Of a stretch of DNA of 64,000 bases, positions 25,784-34,548 are shown piece by piece. A program made the translations under genes and the position numbers. Position 1 is the stretch's first letter. Each line of letters opens with the position of its first letter. The stretch is taken from assembly GCA_030583885.1 (NCBI GenBank), contig CP129480.1, positions 62,001 through 126,000 on the forward strand, written 5' to 3'. The DNA comes from Anaerolineales bacterium. Its GTDB lineage: Bacteria > Chloroflexota > Anaerolineae > Anaerolineales > Villigracilaceae. The notes under the pieces were generated by a model. It saw only the letters and a list, made by a program, of their open reading frames with translations, did no database searches and had not been told where the DNA came from.

Positions 25784-26758
25784 CTATCCTGGTCCCTTTG
25801 TATCCCGGTTCACAACGTTCAGCAGCTCCTGATCCAGCGCGCCCCGGACCGCCTCTTCGGCCACCTTCACCTCCAAGTCCACGCACGACTGCTCTGAATA
25901 CCAGGCGATATGCGAGGTGGCGATGAAGTTCTTAGACTGGAGCAGAGGATTGTGCTTATCTAGCGGCTCGTTCTTGAAGACATCGCAGGCCCCCCCAGCG
26001 ATGAGCCCCTCGCTAAGTGCGCGGTAGAGATCGTCCTCGTTTACGATTCCACCTCTGGACACGTTAACCAGGAAGGCGTTCTTTTTCATCAAATGTAGCT
26101 TCTCGTAATCGATCAGATTGTGGTTGCCATCTAGCGGGATATGGATCGAGACAATGTCCGCTTGCTTTAACAGTTCATCCAGTTCTACATGGATCATGAA
26201 GTCCTGTAATTTGTTTGCTTTACGCTTTGCCTCGTCGTTTACGATGATGTTGAAGCCGAACGCCTTGGCCCGGAAGGCAAATGCCGTTCCAATGCGGCCA
26301 ACCCCAATGATTCCCACCGTCTGCTCGGAGTGGCGATAGATGGGGCTGACCCGGTGGTACTCCCAGATGCCGGATTTGATGTCCTCGAAGTTGTGGATGA
26401 TCTTTCTGGACAAACACAGCAGCAGGCCTATGGCATGGTCGGCTACCTCCTGCGTTCCGTAATCCGGTACATTGCAGATCTTGACGTTGTGCCTGGTAGC
26501 GCTCTTCAGGTCGATGTTGTCTACGCCAACACCGAAACGCACGATCATCCTCAGGTCCGGCAGCGCGGCAAACACCTTCTCCGTGAAGGGGGCGTACTGG
26601 TTAATGAGTGCCTTGAAACCCTTACACTGATCGATCAGGTCGTCTTCGGTTCTGCAGTTCAGCCAGACCGGGTCGATGTTGTGCTTCCAGAGCACCTCCT
26701 GCTGGCGTTTGATGTCTGCGTGGTCAAGGTCTGTGATTGCAACTAGTTTCCTGTTCAT
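25784..26758 (-). CDS. NAD-dependent D-2-hydroxyacid dehydrogenase
   Basis: This 324-residue protein of the SerA/CtBP-like group has the nucleotide motif GIIGVGRIG (149-157) and the catalytic triad R235 (NVSRGG), E264 (KNEPL) and H283 (SHIAWYSE). It oxidises or reduces a 2-hydroxyacid/2-oxoacid pair; the specific substrate is not predictable. In this island it could reduce a keto acid released by one of the two aldolases, or oxidise a hydroxy-acid substrate on entry (inference). It is 22 bases upstream of the eda-VOC gene. Confidence 0.87.
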   Translation of the reverse strand: MNRKLVAITDLDHADIKRQQEVLWKHNIDPVWLNCRTEDDLIDQCKGFKALINQYAPFTEKVFAALPDLRMIVRFGVGVDNIDLKSATRHNVKICNVPDYGTQEVADHAIGLLLCLSRKIIHNFEDIKSGIWEYHRVSPIYRHSEQTVGIIGVGRIGTAFAFRAKAFGFNIIVNDEAKRKANKLQDFMIHVELDELLKQADIVSIHIPLDGNHNLIDYEKLHLMKKNAFLVNVSRGGIVNEDDLYRALSEGLIAGGACDVFKNEPLDKHNPLLQSKNFIATSHIAWYSEQSCVDLEVKVAEEAVRGALDQELLNVVNRDTKGPG

Positions 26759-26783
26759 AGGTTCCTCTTCAGTTTCCCGTTTT

Positions 26784-27572
26784 TTATAAATACCGTGTAA
26801 TCACATCCTTGTGAATGTTCGATACAGTGGATTGGAGATTGTACATATCGCTTCCCATGATCAGCATGTTGACACCTCTGGAGATCAAAGTTTCCACGTT
26901 CTTGACCGTCGGTGGGACTGCGGGAGCCATCAATCCGATGCCCAGCCTACGGGTGTGCGTCGATATCTTGGCCATCGCATCCTGCACGTCAGGTTGGTTC
27001 ACGTCGTAGAAAACGCGGATGTTCTTGGAAAGCGCGTAATCGGCTGGTCCGAAATTGATGGCATCGATCCCCGGCACAGCCATGATCGCATCAAGGTCAT
27101 CAACGAACTCGTAGTCCTCCGCCATCGGAATCACCAGCTCGGTGGCGTTACTGTTCTCGATGTACTTGGAGGCATCATAGTGAGCATACCCGTAGCCGGC
27201 GCTGCGCACGGTGCTGTCGTAGCCTCGTCTGCCTAGGGGCGGGAACTTGGCACTTTTGACACACAACTTCATTTCCTCCACGTTGTGCACGTGCGGGATG
27301 ATCACGCCTTCGGCGCCCATTTCAAACGCCTTGCGAATCTCGATCTCGTCCGGCCGGGTGATGCGCATCAATGGGCTTATACGAGCCTGCCTGGCAGCAA
27401 TCACAACCTCCCGCAGCTCGGTTACCTCCCAAGGGCAGTGTTCCGCGTCAATGAACGCAAAATCATATCCAATGATGCCCAGCGCTTCGACGATCGCAGG
27501 TGATCCCGTGTAGATCGTCATCCCAAACACAGGCCGGTTCTTCATGGTTTCCTTCAAAGTGTTGATGTACAT
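26784..27572 (-). CDS. HpcH/HpaI-family class II pyruvate aldolase
   Basis: This 262-residue protein starts at ATG 27572, chosen because AAAGGA lies six bases upstream; the long frame to 27815 runs into livF and is rejected. Residues match E. coli HpaI position by position: H45 (DAEHCP), R70 (LMRIT), metal ligands E152 (MAED) and D178 (GPADY). Such enzymes reversibly cleave 4-hydroxy-2-oxo acids (for example 2-keto-3-deoxy sugar acids) into pyruvate and an aldehyde. A second pyruvate aldolase in the same operon as Eda suggests either an unphosphorylated branch or a second substrate. Confidence 0.86.
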   Translation of the reverse strand: MYINTLKETMKNRPVFGMTIYTGSPAIVEALGIIGYDFAFIDAEHCPWEVTELREVVIAARQARISPLMRITRPDEIEIRKAFEMGAEGVIIPHVHNVEEMKLCVKSAKFPPLGRRGYDSTVRSAGYGYAHYDASKYIENSNATELVIPMAEDYEFVDDLDAIMAVPGIDAINFGPADYALSKNIRVFYDVNQPDVQDAMAKISTHTRRLGIGLMAPAVPPTVKNVETLISRGVNMLIMGSDMYNLQSTVSNIHKDVITRYL

Positions 27573-27600
27573 GGACATTCCTTTCGTGTATTTCCCTTCA

Positions 27601-28335
27601 TTAACAATTTTTGATTTTCGCGACCTCGGTGATGTTACCCAGGTAGAAGGACTTGATGTCAGGTAGTGCGCGGAGGGTGGCAGAGGTATCCTGGAACACG
27701 ATCCTTCCTTCAGAAAGGATGTAGGCATAATCCGCGACCTCAAGTGCCTTGCGCACGTTCTGCTCCACGAGGAGAATCGTTGTGCCTTGCGTGTGCAGAG
27801 ACTGGATATATTCATAGATCTCGTCGCTGACTTTGGGAGACAGGGCAGCCGAGGGCTCGTCCAGGATCAGGAGTTTCGGGTTCGACATCAGGCCTCGCCC
27901 GATGCTCAGCATCTGCTGCTCTCCACCGGAAAGCACGCCGGAAGGGCTTTTCAACCTGGGCTTCAGCCGCGGCATAAAGCCCAGCACATCATCCATGTTG
28001 GATTTGATCTTGCTGCGATCCGAAATGATGTAGGCACCCAAGAGGAGGTTTTCCTCCACAGTCATGGAGGGAAAGACCTCCTTGCCCTGCGTGACGTAGG
28101 CGATGCCCTCGCGCACGATCTGTTGCGGTTTCATGCCCATGAGGCTTCGGCCCTCGAAAAGAACATCCCCCTGTGTACACGGTAGCAAACCGGTAATCAC
28201 CTTTAGGGTGGTGCTCTTCCCGCAGCCGTTTCCGCCCAGAATGGCGGTCAGGGAATTGGTTTTCACGGACAGCGTCACGCCATTTAATATTTGAAGCTTT
28301 CCGTAACCTGCTTTGATGTCTTTTACTTCCAGCAT
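27601..28335 (-). CDS. livF: Liv-type ABC transporter ATP-binding protein LivF
   Basis: This 244-residue ATPase has Walker A ILGGNGCGKSTTLKVITG, signature LSGGEQQMLSIGRGL, Walker B LILDEPSAALSPK and the family-specific VTQGKEVFPSMTVEENL. It is the second nucleotide-binding subunit of a branched-chain-amino-acid-type importer and lies six bases after livG. In this operon the substrate is more likely a sugar acid or related carboxylate than an amino acid (inference from neighbours). Confidence 0.92.
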   Translation of the reverse strand: MLEVKDIKAGYGKLQILNGVTLSVKTNSLTAILGGNGCGKSTTLKVITGLLPCTQGDVLFEGRSLMGMKPQQIVREGIAYVTQGKEVFPSMTVEENLLLGAYIISDRSKIKSNMDDVLGFMPRLKPRLKSPSGVLSGGEQQMLSIGRGLMSNPKLLILDEPSAALSPKVSDEIYEYIQSLHTQGTTILLVEQNVRKALEVADYAYILSEGRIVFQDTSATLRALPDIKSFYLGNITEVAKIKNC

Positions 28336-28341
28336 TGCACC

Positions 28342-29100
28342 TCACACATTGGTACCTAGATAGGCTTCTATCACTTTTTCGTTCCTCTGTACCTCGAGCG
28401 GAACACCTTCGAATATCTTCTCCCCGTAATCCAGAACGGTCAGCCTTTCGCAGATGTTCATCACCACATTCATGATGTGCTCAATCATGAGGATGGTGAT
28501 CCCGTACTCTTCTTTGAACTTCCGCAGCAGGCTGATCAACTTGTCAATGTTGGCGGGATCCAGTCCCGCTGCGCATTCGTCCAGCAGCAGCAGCTGCGGG
28601 GAACTGATCACGCCGATCCCCAGCTGCAACATGCGCCGCTGCCCAATAGAAATGCTGTCCGCCATATTGAAGGCCTTCTTCTCCAACCCAATCACCTTGA
28701 GCATGTTGAAGGCCTTTTCCGTCATATCTTGGTATTCCTTGCGCATACGCGATGAGCTGACCACCGCGTCGACGACGTTGCTCTTTTCATGCAAGCCCTG
28801 GGCAACGATGAGGTTGTCCAGTACGGACATGCTCGGGAATATGCGCAGGAGCTGGAACGTGCGAGATAACCCGGCCTTGGCTATCTTGCTGGGATCCAGT
28901 CCCGTGATGTCTTTGTCGTTGAAATAGACCTTGCCGCTGGTGGGTTTATAGATGCCGTTGATGACGTTAAAAAGCGTCGTCTTACCGGAACCATTCGGGC
29001 CAATGATGCCGTGAATGGAGCCTTTTTCAACTTCAAAGTTGACATCGTGCAGTGCGGTCAGACCGCCGAACTTCATGGTTAAGGATTGAACTTTTAACAT
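28342..29100 (-). CDS. livG: Liv-type ABC transporter ATP-binding protein LivG
   Basis: This 252-residue ATPase has Walker A IIGPNGSGKTTLFNVING, the LivG-typical LSRTFQLLRIFPSMSVLDNL, signature SISIGQRRMLQLGIGV and LLLDECAAGLDPANIDKL. Notable points are the signature variant (SIGQRR instead of SGGQQR) and DECAAG in place of the usual DEPAAG at Walker B. The catalytic Glu remains. It lies two bases after livM. Confidence 0.9.
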   Translation of the reverse strand: MLKVQSLTMKFGGLTALHDVNFEVEKGSIHGIIGPNGSGKTTLFNVINGIYKPTSGKVYFNDKDITGLDPSKIAKAGLSRTFQLLRIFPSMSVLDNLIVAQGLHEKSNVVDAVVSSSRMRKEYQDMTEKAFNMLKVIGLEKKAFNMADSISIGQRRMLQLGIGVISSPQLLLLDECAAGLDPANIDKLISLLRKFKEEYGITILMIEHIMNVVMNICERLTVLDYGEKIFEGVPLEVQRNEKVIEAYLGTNV

Positions 29101-29102
29101 CC

Positions 29103-30101
29103 CTACCTCAATGTATCCAGATTGCTTTCCTGGGTGTGCTGCCTCAGTATCGCGCGCTGCTGGAAGTAGTGTGTGATCGTCCCGATGATCCCGCGGTTGA
29201 GGAAAAGCACGATCAGGATCATCATAACCCCGAAGGCGATCTTCTGGTACAGTACGTACACGCGGGTGTACTCAAAGATGACTGTCACAAGAACAGCGCC
29301 CAGTGTCGCGCCCCAGGAAATTCCCAGGCCGCCGAGCACGACCATCAGCATGAAGTTTGTCTGCAAAGCCTGGATGAACGTAGTGGGGTTGATGTAGCTG
29401 GCGAAGCTGGCATACAGTGCGCCGGCAATGCCGCCGAAGATCGCCGAGATCATGAAGGCCAGCAGCTTAACGCTCGTGACGTTGATCCCCATCACGGAAG
29501 CAATCAACGGGTCGTCCTTAATGGCCTTAAAGCGGTTGCCGAAGTTGGAGCGCATTAGATTGTTGACCACGATAATGCAGACAAGCACGATCGCTAAGAT
29601 GAAGAAATAGCTCTGTGTTTTTGTGGTCGCTTCCAGCCCAAAGAAATCAAGTTTGGGGATGCGGATGATGCCATCCGCCTTACCTGCCCAGGCGGCGCTG
29701 TTGATGATCAGGCGGACTGATTCGGCAAAACCGATCGTGGCCAGTGCAAGGTAAGGGCCATCGATGCGCAGGGAGGGGAGTCCGACCAGGATGCCGAAAA
29801 CGGCTGAGATCGCGATGACGATCAACAGCGTGGGGATGAAACCCAATCCGGTTTTTGTCATGATGATCGCGCACGTGTACGCGCCGATGCAATAAAACCC
29901 ATACTGTCCCATATTGATCTGTCCAGCCAGCCCCGTGACCGCGTGCATGCCAAGGGCGATCAGGATGTTGATGCCGACCATGCAAGCAATATGGATGTAA
30001 TAATCATTTTTCGTGATGAATGGCACGGAACATGCGAGGAGCGCAAACAGTAGTGTAAACCAGGTGTCTTTGTGTTGAGAGAAGAATCGGGGTTTCTGCA
30101 T
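29103..30101 (-). CDS. livM: Liv-type ABC transporter permease LivM
   Basis: This 332-residue protein has about nine to ten membrane segments. Family motifs are LGMHAVTGLAGQINMGQYGFYCIGAY, PSLRIDGPYLALATIGFAE, GNRFKAIKDDPLIASVMGINV and the BPD_transp_2 core. It pairs with LivH, whose gene ends six bases upstream. A normal LivM is of similar or somewhat greater length. Confidence 0.9.
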   Translation of the reverse strand: MQKPRFFSQHKDTWFTLLFALLACSVPFITKNDYYIHIACMVGINILIALGMHAVTGLAGQINMGQYGFYCIGAYTCAIIMTKTGLGFIPTLLIVIAISAVFGILVGLPSLRIDGPYLALATIGFAESVRLIINSAAWAGKADGIIRIPKLDFFGLEATTKTQSYFFILAIVLVCIIVVNNLMRSNFGNRFKAIKDDPLIASVMGINVTSVKLLAFMISAIFGGIAGALYASFASYINPTTFIQALQTNFMLMVVLGGLGISWGATLGAVLVTVIFEYTRVYVLYQKIAFGVMMILIVLFLNRGIIGTITHYFQQRAILRQHTQESNLDTLR

Positions 30102-30107
30102 GATGGT

Positions 30108-30989
30108 CTACGCTTTCTGTCTGGTCCGGAAAGAAAAGATGCCGTTGGGTTTGAACATCAGCACCATGATCATCATCGCAAAACTGATGATGTCCTTGTA
30201 CTGTGTACCCAGAACACTCCCGCCCACGGTTTCGATGACACCGATCAGCAAGCCGCCCAGCATGGCGCCATAGACGTTGCCGAGACCGCCTATGACCGCC
30301 GCGCTGAAGGCCTTAAGGAGCATGACTGCCGCCATGTTGTAGCGCACGAAGATGATCTGGGCACTGAGGATGCCGGCGATGGCACTCATCGCAGCCGCCA
30401 GGCCAAACGCGAAGGAGGTGACCTTGTCCACATCAATCCCCATCAGGGATGCAATCTGCTTATTGAACGAAATCGCCTTCATACTGAGACCGATCTTGGA
30501 CCTTTTGAACATCAAGTGGATGCCCAGCATGAGGACGGTGGCCACGCCCAACACAATGAAGTAGATGGGCTTCATGGACATGTTTCCGAGGTTGATCATG
30601 TCACCGAAATCCGCCCCATAGTTCTTCGAGACTGCCCCAAAAATCAGCCAGTAGATGTTCTGCAGGATGATCGACATGCCAAAACCTGCCACGATGAAGG
30701 TTAGCCCGCGAACAGAAAAACCAGCCGTCATCTTCAAGATCGGTTTATAGATAACCCGCTGCATGATGACCGCGATGATACTGGTGCACAGAATCGCTAA
30801 GACGAAGGAAGGTATGAAAGGTATGCCATTGGTGAAGAAAACCCATCCGAAGAAAGCTCCCATGGTGAAGAGTTCTCCCTGCGCGAAGTGCACGATGTCC
30901 AGGGAAGCATAAATAAGCGACACGGACAGAGCTAGTAGCCCGTACAGTGCTCCTACCGCCAGCCCGATAATGATGAGGTCAAAAACCAT
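30108..30989 (-). CDS. livH: Liv-type ABC transporter permease LivH
   Basis: This 293-residue polytopic permease has family motifs LYGLLALSVSLIYASLDIVHFAQGEL near the N-terminus (shown in part), FGLAAAMSAIAGILSAQIIF and FSAAVIGGLGNVYGAMLGGLLIGVIE. It forms the membrane channel with LivM. A stable hairpin separates its gene from livK, consistent with higher expression of the binding protein. Confidence 0.9.
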   Translation of the reverse strand: MVFDLIIIGLAVGALYGLLALSVSLIYASLDIVHFAQGELFTMGAFFGWVFFTNGIPFIPSFVLAILCTSIIAVIMQRVIYKPILKMTAGFSVRGLTFIVAGFGMSIILQNIYWLIFGAVSKNYGADFGDMINLGNMSMKPIYFIVLGVATVLMLGIHLMFKRSKIGLSMKAISFNKQIASLMGIDVDKVTSFAFGLAAAMSAIAGILSAQIIFVRYNMAAVMLLKAFSAAVIGGLGNVYGAMLGGLLIGVIETVGGSVLGTQYKDIISFAMMIMVLMFKPNGIFSFRTRQKA

Positions 30990-31038
30990 TCTGTAAACCT
31001 TTCATAAACCAGGATGAACCGATCAAAGTAATTGTATT

Positions 31039-31068
31039 GAAGGTGGCTTATGCTGCAAAGCCACCTTC
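31039..31068 (-). terminator. Intergenic hairpin between livK and livH (attenuator or mRNA stabiliser)
   Basis: A perfect 11-bp stem (31039-31049 with 31058-31068; GAAGGTGGCTT/AAGCCACCTTC) with an eight-base loop. No T run follows on the minus strand, so partial read-through into livH is likely. Confidence 0.55.
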
Positions 31069-31086
31069 TCAATCAAACGTTACAAG

Positions 31087-32331
31087 CTACTCAGCCGCTT
31101 TCAATGGAATCCATGTGTAATCAGCTTGGAGCTGATAAATCGTGCTGCTTTTCTTTCCGTCGCGATCCATGGGACCACCGCCAGCACCAAAAGTGGTCAC
31201 GCCGGAAAGGCCAACGTATCCTTCGACCTGTGCGAGCGCGTCACGTATGGCGAGGCGATCAGCTGCCAGGGTCTCCATGGTATTGCCGAGCTCGAGATCT
31301 GCGAGCACCTGCGCCACAAGCAGGACGGTATCGTACGCCTGCGCGGAGTTGTGATCAGGGCTGCCGCCGATGACCGGGCTATACTCAGTGACGAACGCTT
31401 GGATTTCCGGTCGCGGATCGGTGGGGCTGAAGGTGGTGCTGAAGATGGCGCCAACGGCAGCCTGCTGTGCAACACCATAGAAATCGGCGGATGACATCGA
31501 GGAGAAACCAGCGAATGGTATTTCCTCGGAAATGCCGACTTCAAGGCGCTGGCTGACAGCGATGGACAGTTCAGCCTCGTGCCCTGCGAAGACGATGATC
31601 TCCGGATCGGTTGCCTTTACAGCCAGCAGCTGGGTTTTGAAGTCGATGTCGCCATCGTTCCATTCCTGGACAATGACCGGTTCGAGGTTGTATTCGTCCT
31701 TCAGTCGTGCCGAGAAGTTCTGATACTGGCCGAGGCCCAAGGTCGCGGTCCCGTGCATGATGGCGATCCTCTCGAGGCCCAAATCCTTGACGATGTAGTC
31801 GCACAGGGTGTAGGAATGGTATATATCCGCAACGGAATTGCGGAAGAACCATTCGTTACCGAACTCCGCGGTAATCTTGGTGTTGGTGGACTGGGGAGTG
31901 ATCATTACGGTCTCATATTGCTTGGCCAGATCGATCACAGCCAGAGCCACACCGGACGTGGTGGGGCCGATGGCCAGCAGAACATTGTCGGCATTAACCA
32001 GACGAGTGAAAGCGTCGATGCCTTTGGCAGCATCACCTTCAGTGTCGTAGAAGATCACCTCGACAGGATGCCCGTTGATACCGCCAGCGGCATTGATGTC
32101 TGCGAAGGCTTTGGTGATGGTCTTCTGCATCTTGGTACCGGCTTCGTCCGTGAATCTCAGGAAAACACCGATCTTATAGGGATCCAAGACGACCGGTGCT
32201 TCTGTGGCCGCAGGTTCTTCGGAAACTGTTTCTACGACCTCGGGTTCGATTGTCTCAGCAGGTTGTGCGGTGCAGCCAACGATAGCTGCAACCATCAACA
32301 CAACGAGTAAATTGTATAGTACCTTTTTCAT
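31087..32331 (-). CDS. livK: Liv-type ABC transporter substrate-binding lipoprotein
   Basis: This 414-residue protein starts at ATG 32331, with AGGAG six bases upstream (the ATG at 32334 is equally readable). It has a signal peptide with lipobox AAIVGC, a Glu/Pro/Thr linker, then a Peripla_BP_6 domain: PYKIGVFLRFTDEAGTKMQK, FADINAAGGINGHPVEVIFYD, VLLAIGPTTSGVALAVIDLA, QSTNTKITAEFGNEWFFRN. The ligand cannot be read from the sequence. The acidic Thr/Pro linker resembles that of the BMP lipoprotein at 13.1 kb, hinting that the island came from another Chloroflexota genome rather than a distant phylum (inference). Confidence 0.9.
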   Translation of the reverse strand: MKKVLYNLLVVLMVAAIVGCTAQPAETIEPEVVETVSEEPAATEAPVVLDPYKIGVFLRFTDEAGTKMQKTITKAFADINAAGGINGHPVEVIFYDTEGDAAKGIDAFTRLVNADNVLLAIGPTTSGVALAVIDLAKQYETVMITPQSTNTKITAEFGNEWFFRNSVADIYHSYTLCDYIVKDLGLERIAIMHGTATLGLGQYQNFSARLKDEYNLEPVIVQEWNDGDIDFKTQLLAVKATDPEIIVFAGHEAELSIAVSQRLEVGISEEIPFAGFSSMSSADFYGVAQQAAVGAIFSTTFSPTDPRPEIQAFVTEYSPVIGGSPDHNSAQAYDTVLLVAQVLADLELGNTMETLAADRLAIRDALAQVEGYVGLSGVTTFGAGGGPMDRDGKKSSTIYQLQADYTWIPLKAAE

Positions 32332-32355
32332 CATTTTCTCCTCTTGGAAAATTAT

Positions 32356-32384
32356 TTTATACAGAACGTCGGACATCATACAAT
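32356..32384 (-). promoter_or_regulatory. livK promoter with embedded ATTGTATG half-operator
   Basis: On the minus strand TTGTAT (32378-32383), a 16-bp spacer, then TATAAA (32356-32361). The -35 box lies inside ATTGTATG (32377-32384), the same 8-mer that forms both arms of the inverted repeat upstream of the transketolase genes. The second arm is not conserved here. Confidence 0.5.
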
Positions 32385-32402
32385 TTATATTTTTTTTATA
32401 AT

Positions 32403-33119
32403 TTATAAGCCCTCCTTATTACTATCCAGGTCCTGCATGACCATGGTCAAATGTTGCCGCATGCATTCAGAACCTGCTTCCGGATCCTTTTTCTTGAAGG
32501 CTTCCAGGATTTTCTCGTGGGCGGGAATAAAGTTTTCGATGTTCTCGTCTACGAGGAAGGTTTTGCCGCGGAAATCCTTCAGGATGTTGTTCACATTCTT
32601 CACGATCTCGATCATCATCTTGTTTCTACTACATTGAGTGATGTAAATATGAAAATTCTCATCGCACATGGCCAACTGTGCGCTGTTCTTTTCCGCTGCT
32701 GCTTTTATGGCGCAGTCATGAATCGAGTGCAACGCTGCGACATCCTCCTCATTACAGCGGGAGATCGCCAGACGCACGGTCATCGGTTCGAGCGCCATGC
32801 GCACCTGCAGGATGTCCTTGATCTTGGATTCGTTCATAGTGAACCATTTGGCCAGTTCATTGCCGTTCATTCCGGTCTTGCTGACCACAAAGGCGCCTTT
32901 TCCAGGCCGGATCTCGAGATAACCGCGTGCTCGTAGTATCCTGGAAGCTTCCCGCAGGGTTCCCCTGCCCACTTCCAGCTCCTTACACAAGATGGGCTCC
33001 GAAGGCAACTTGTCCCCCACTTTCACCGCCTCGTCCTGGATCCTGGCGAGAAGTTGTTGGAAGGCGTATTCTGCTGCAGATTTGTTCATTCCGGTACGCG
33101 TGCGGTTTGTTGTCGTCAT
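32403..33119 (-). CDS. GntR-family (FadR/FCD) transcriptional regulator
   Basis: This 238-residue protein has a GntR winged helix at about 14-78 (AFQQLLARIQDEAVKVGDKL, PSEPILCKELEVGRGTLREA, GYLEIRPGKGAFV) and an FCD ligand domain at about 95-230 (VRMALEPMTVRLAISRCNEED, CDENFHIYITQCSRNKMMIEI). The FCD acidic and histidine residues suggest metal-assisted binding of a carboxylate ligand, as in UxuR and LldR-type regulators. It lies two bases after the other GntR gene and just upstream of livK. It probably controls the island genes in response to a sugar acid (inference). Confidence 0.9.
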   Translation of the reverse strand: MTTTNRTRTGMNKSAAEYAFQQLLARIQDEAVKVGDKLPSEPILCKELEVGRGTLREASRILRARGYLEIRPGKGAFVVSKTGMNGNELAKWFTMNESKIKDILQVRMALEPMTVRLAISRCNEEDVAALHSIHDCAIKAAAEKNSAQLAMCDENFHIYITQCSRNKMMIEIVKNVNNILKDFRGKTFLVDENIENFIPAHEKILEAFKKKDPEAGSECMRQHLTMVMQDLDSNKEGL

Positions 33120-33121
33120 AC

Positions 33122-33817
33122 TTATCCAGCCTTGCTTTTCTCAAGGTCTCTGCTGACAGCCTGCAGGTGTCTGGCCATGTATTCTTCACCCAGCTTAGCA
33201 TCATGGGCGTCGAATGCGTCGACAATGGCCTTGTGGGCTGGGTAGTAGTTATTGCGGTTGTTCTCCAGCAAAAATGTGCGCAATCGGAATTCATGCAGGT
33301 AGCGTTGAATATCCATGTTAATGCTTACGAGGAGGGAATTCCCGCTCATCGATGCGATCAGGGAGTGGAATTTTTCATCATTGATGGTCAACTTTTCCGA
33401 ATCCCTGCTGATGAGCAATTCCTTGGCTTCGGCGAGACTTTGATGAAGCTTCTTAATGTCCTTGTGGGTGGCGTTTTCGATGGCCAGGGAAATGGCCAGG
33501 GGTTCAATAGCGTAACGGACCTCGAAAACGCTACGCAATTCCAACTCATTGACTTGGAACCATTGATGTAGTGTCGGCACCTTGGAAGCCACAAAAGCGC
33601 CCCGACCAGAGATCAGTGTGACATAACCACGAGTGTTCAATACGCGGAAGGCTTCCCGGATGGTACCCCGACCAACCGCCAAAGAATCACACAGCGCGGC
33701 TTCCGTAGGCAGCTTGGAACCTTCGGTGACGTCCTCCCTTTTGATATGGTCGATCAGACTTTCCACCACCTGATTGACCAGTGGCACTCGGTTAATCGGT
33801 TTCATGATCAGCTTCAT
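33122..33817 (-). CDS. GntR-family (FadR/FCD) transcriptional regulator
   Basis: This 231-residue paralogue of the next gene has HTH residues about 12-72 (VNQVVESLIDHIKREDVTEG, SKLPTEAALCDSLAVGRGTI, REAFRVLNTRGYVTLISGRG) and an FCD domain about 90-222 (VRYAIEPLAISLAIENATHKD, NDEKFHSLIASMSGNSLLVSI). The start may be M1 (33817) or M5 (33805); neither has a clear Shine-Dalgarno. A palindrome TTGTACAA (33881-33888) lies in the 72-base gap upstream. Two adjacent FCD regulators in one catabolic operon suggest dual ligand sensing or heterodimers (inference). Confidence 0.9.
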   Translation of the reverse strand: MKLIMKPINRVPLVNQVVESLIDHIKREDVTEGSKLPTEAALCDSLAVGRGTIREAFRVLNTRGYVTLISGRGAFVASKVPTLHQWFQVNELELRSVFEVRYAIEPLAISLAIENATHKDIKKLHQSLAEAKELLISRDSEKLTINDEKFHSLIASMSGNSLLVSINMDIQRYLHEFRLRTFLLENNRNNYYPAHKAIVDAFDAHDAKLGEEYMARHLQAVSRDLEKSKAG

Positions 33818-33889
33818 ACTACGTCCGGTGCGAACTCCTCTTGTGTATCATCATTTCTAGTCGTTTTCTCCTGCTTTCGTTTGTACAAC

Positions 33890-34531
33890 TTACTCTCCCA
33901 CGATGCTCTTCACATAGCGGATCAATTTTTCATCCGTAGCGTGTTGATAAAAGAGGCTTTTGAAGTTCCCACCGCTCATAGCGCCTTCGACCAGCGCTGT
34001 ATCCAAACCCTCCAGGCATTCAATTATGTCTTTAAAGTTGTTCTTCTTAACCTGGTCCAAGATGCCCTTGTTCTCACGCTCCACCTTCTGTTTTTCCGGC
34101 GGATACCCTCCACCTGGCTCCCCTTCAAACAGCTTCTCAAAGATGTAGGCCATGTTCAACTCAGCACCCCAGCCGAACCCCTTGGCGTAGGGAAGAGAGA
34201 TGGCGTTACCGTTATTGATCTGCAGGAACAAGAACGCGTCGCTAGGCTCAACAGCCAACCCACAGATGACCCCAGGGAAGCTGTTGCACGCCAGCATCGC
34301 CCCGACACCGGTCCCGCAGCCCGTGACAATGAAATCAGCTGCGCCACTGTTGATTAGGACGGATGCCAGGATGCCGTTCTGCACGTACGTCAGCCAGGCT
34401 TTGTCTTCCTGTGAGTACATGCCGTAGTTGTCCACATTGTGACCGAACCGCCCAGCGACATCGTTGAGCGTTTTATAGATCAAAGCATTTTTGGGAGCCT
34501 GGCTGTTTTCGTTGATTAAAGCGATTCTCAT
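33890..34531 (-). CDS. RpiB/LacAB-family isomerase, DhuI-like (5-keto-4-deoxyuronate isomerase)
   Basis: This 213-residue protein of the RpiB/LacA/LacB fold is longer than ribose-5-phosphate isomerase B (about 150). Its N-terminus MRIALINENSQAPKN, the block FIVTGCGTGVGAMLACNSFP and the segment SLPYAKGFGWGAELN resemble, as I recall them, the streptococcal DhuI enzymes of hyaluronate-derived uronate catabolism. DhuI converts 4-deoxy-L-threo-5-hexosulose uronate to 3-deoxy-glycero-2,5-hexodiulosonate. The next enzyme in that route, a KduD/DhuD reductase, is encoded 17 bases upstream in the same operon, which supports the call. Ribose or galactose 6-phosphate isomerisation is the less likely alternative. 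Confidence 0.75.
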   Translation of the reverse strand: MRIALINENSQAPKNALIYKTLNDVAGRFGHNVDNYGMYSQEDKAWLTYVQNGILASVLINSGAADFIVTGCGTGVGAMLACNSFPGVICGLAVEPSDAFLFLQINNGNAISLPYAKGFGWGAELNMAYIFEKLFEGEPGGGYPPEKQKVERENKGILDQVKKNNFKDIIECLEGLDTALVEGAMSGGNFKSLFYQHATDEKLIRYVKSIVGE

Positions 34532-34548
34532 TTTCTTCCTCCGTTGGA

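Noticed and set aside
26784..27815. Extended start of the HpaI-type aldolase at 27815
   Set aside because: The extra 81 residues overlap livF and lack conservation; AAAGGA with proper spacing supports 27572.
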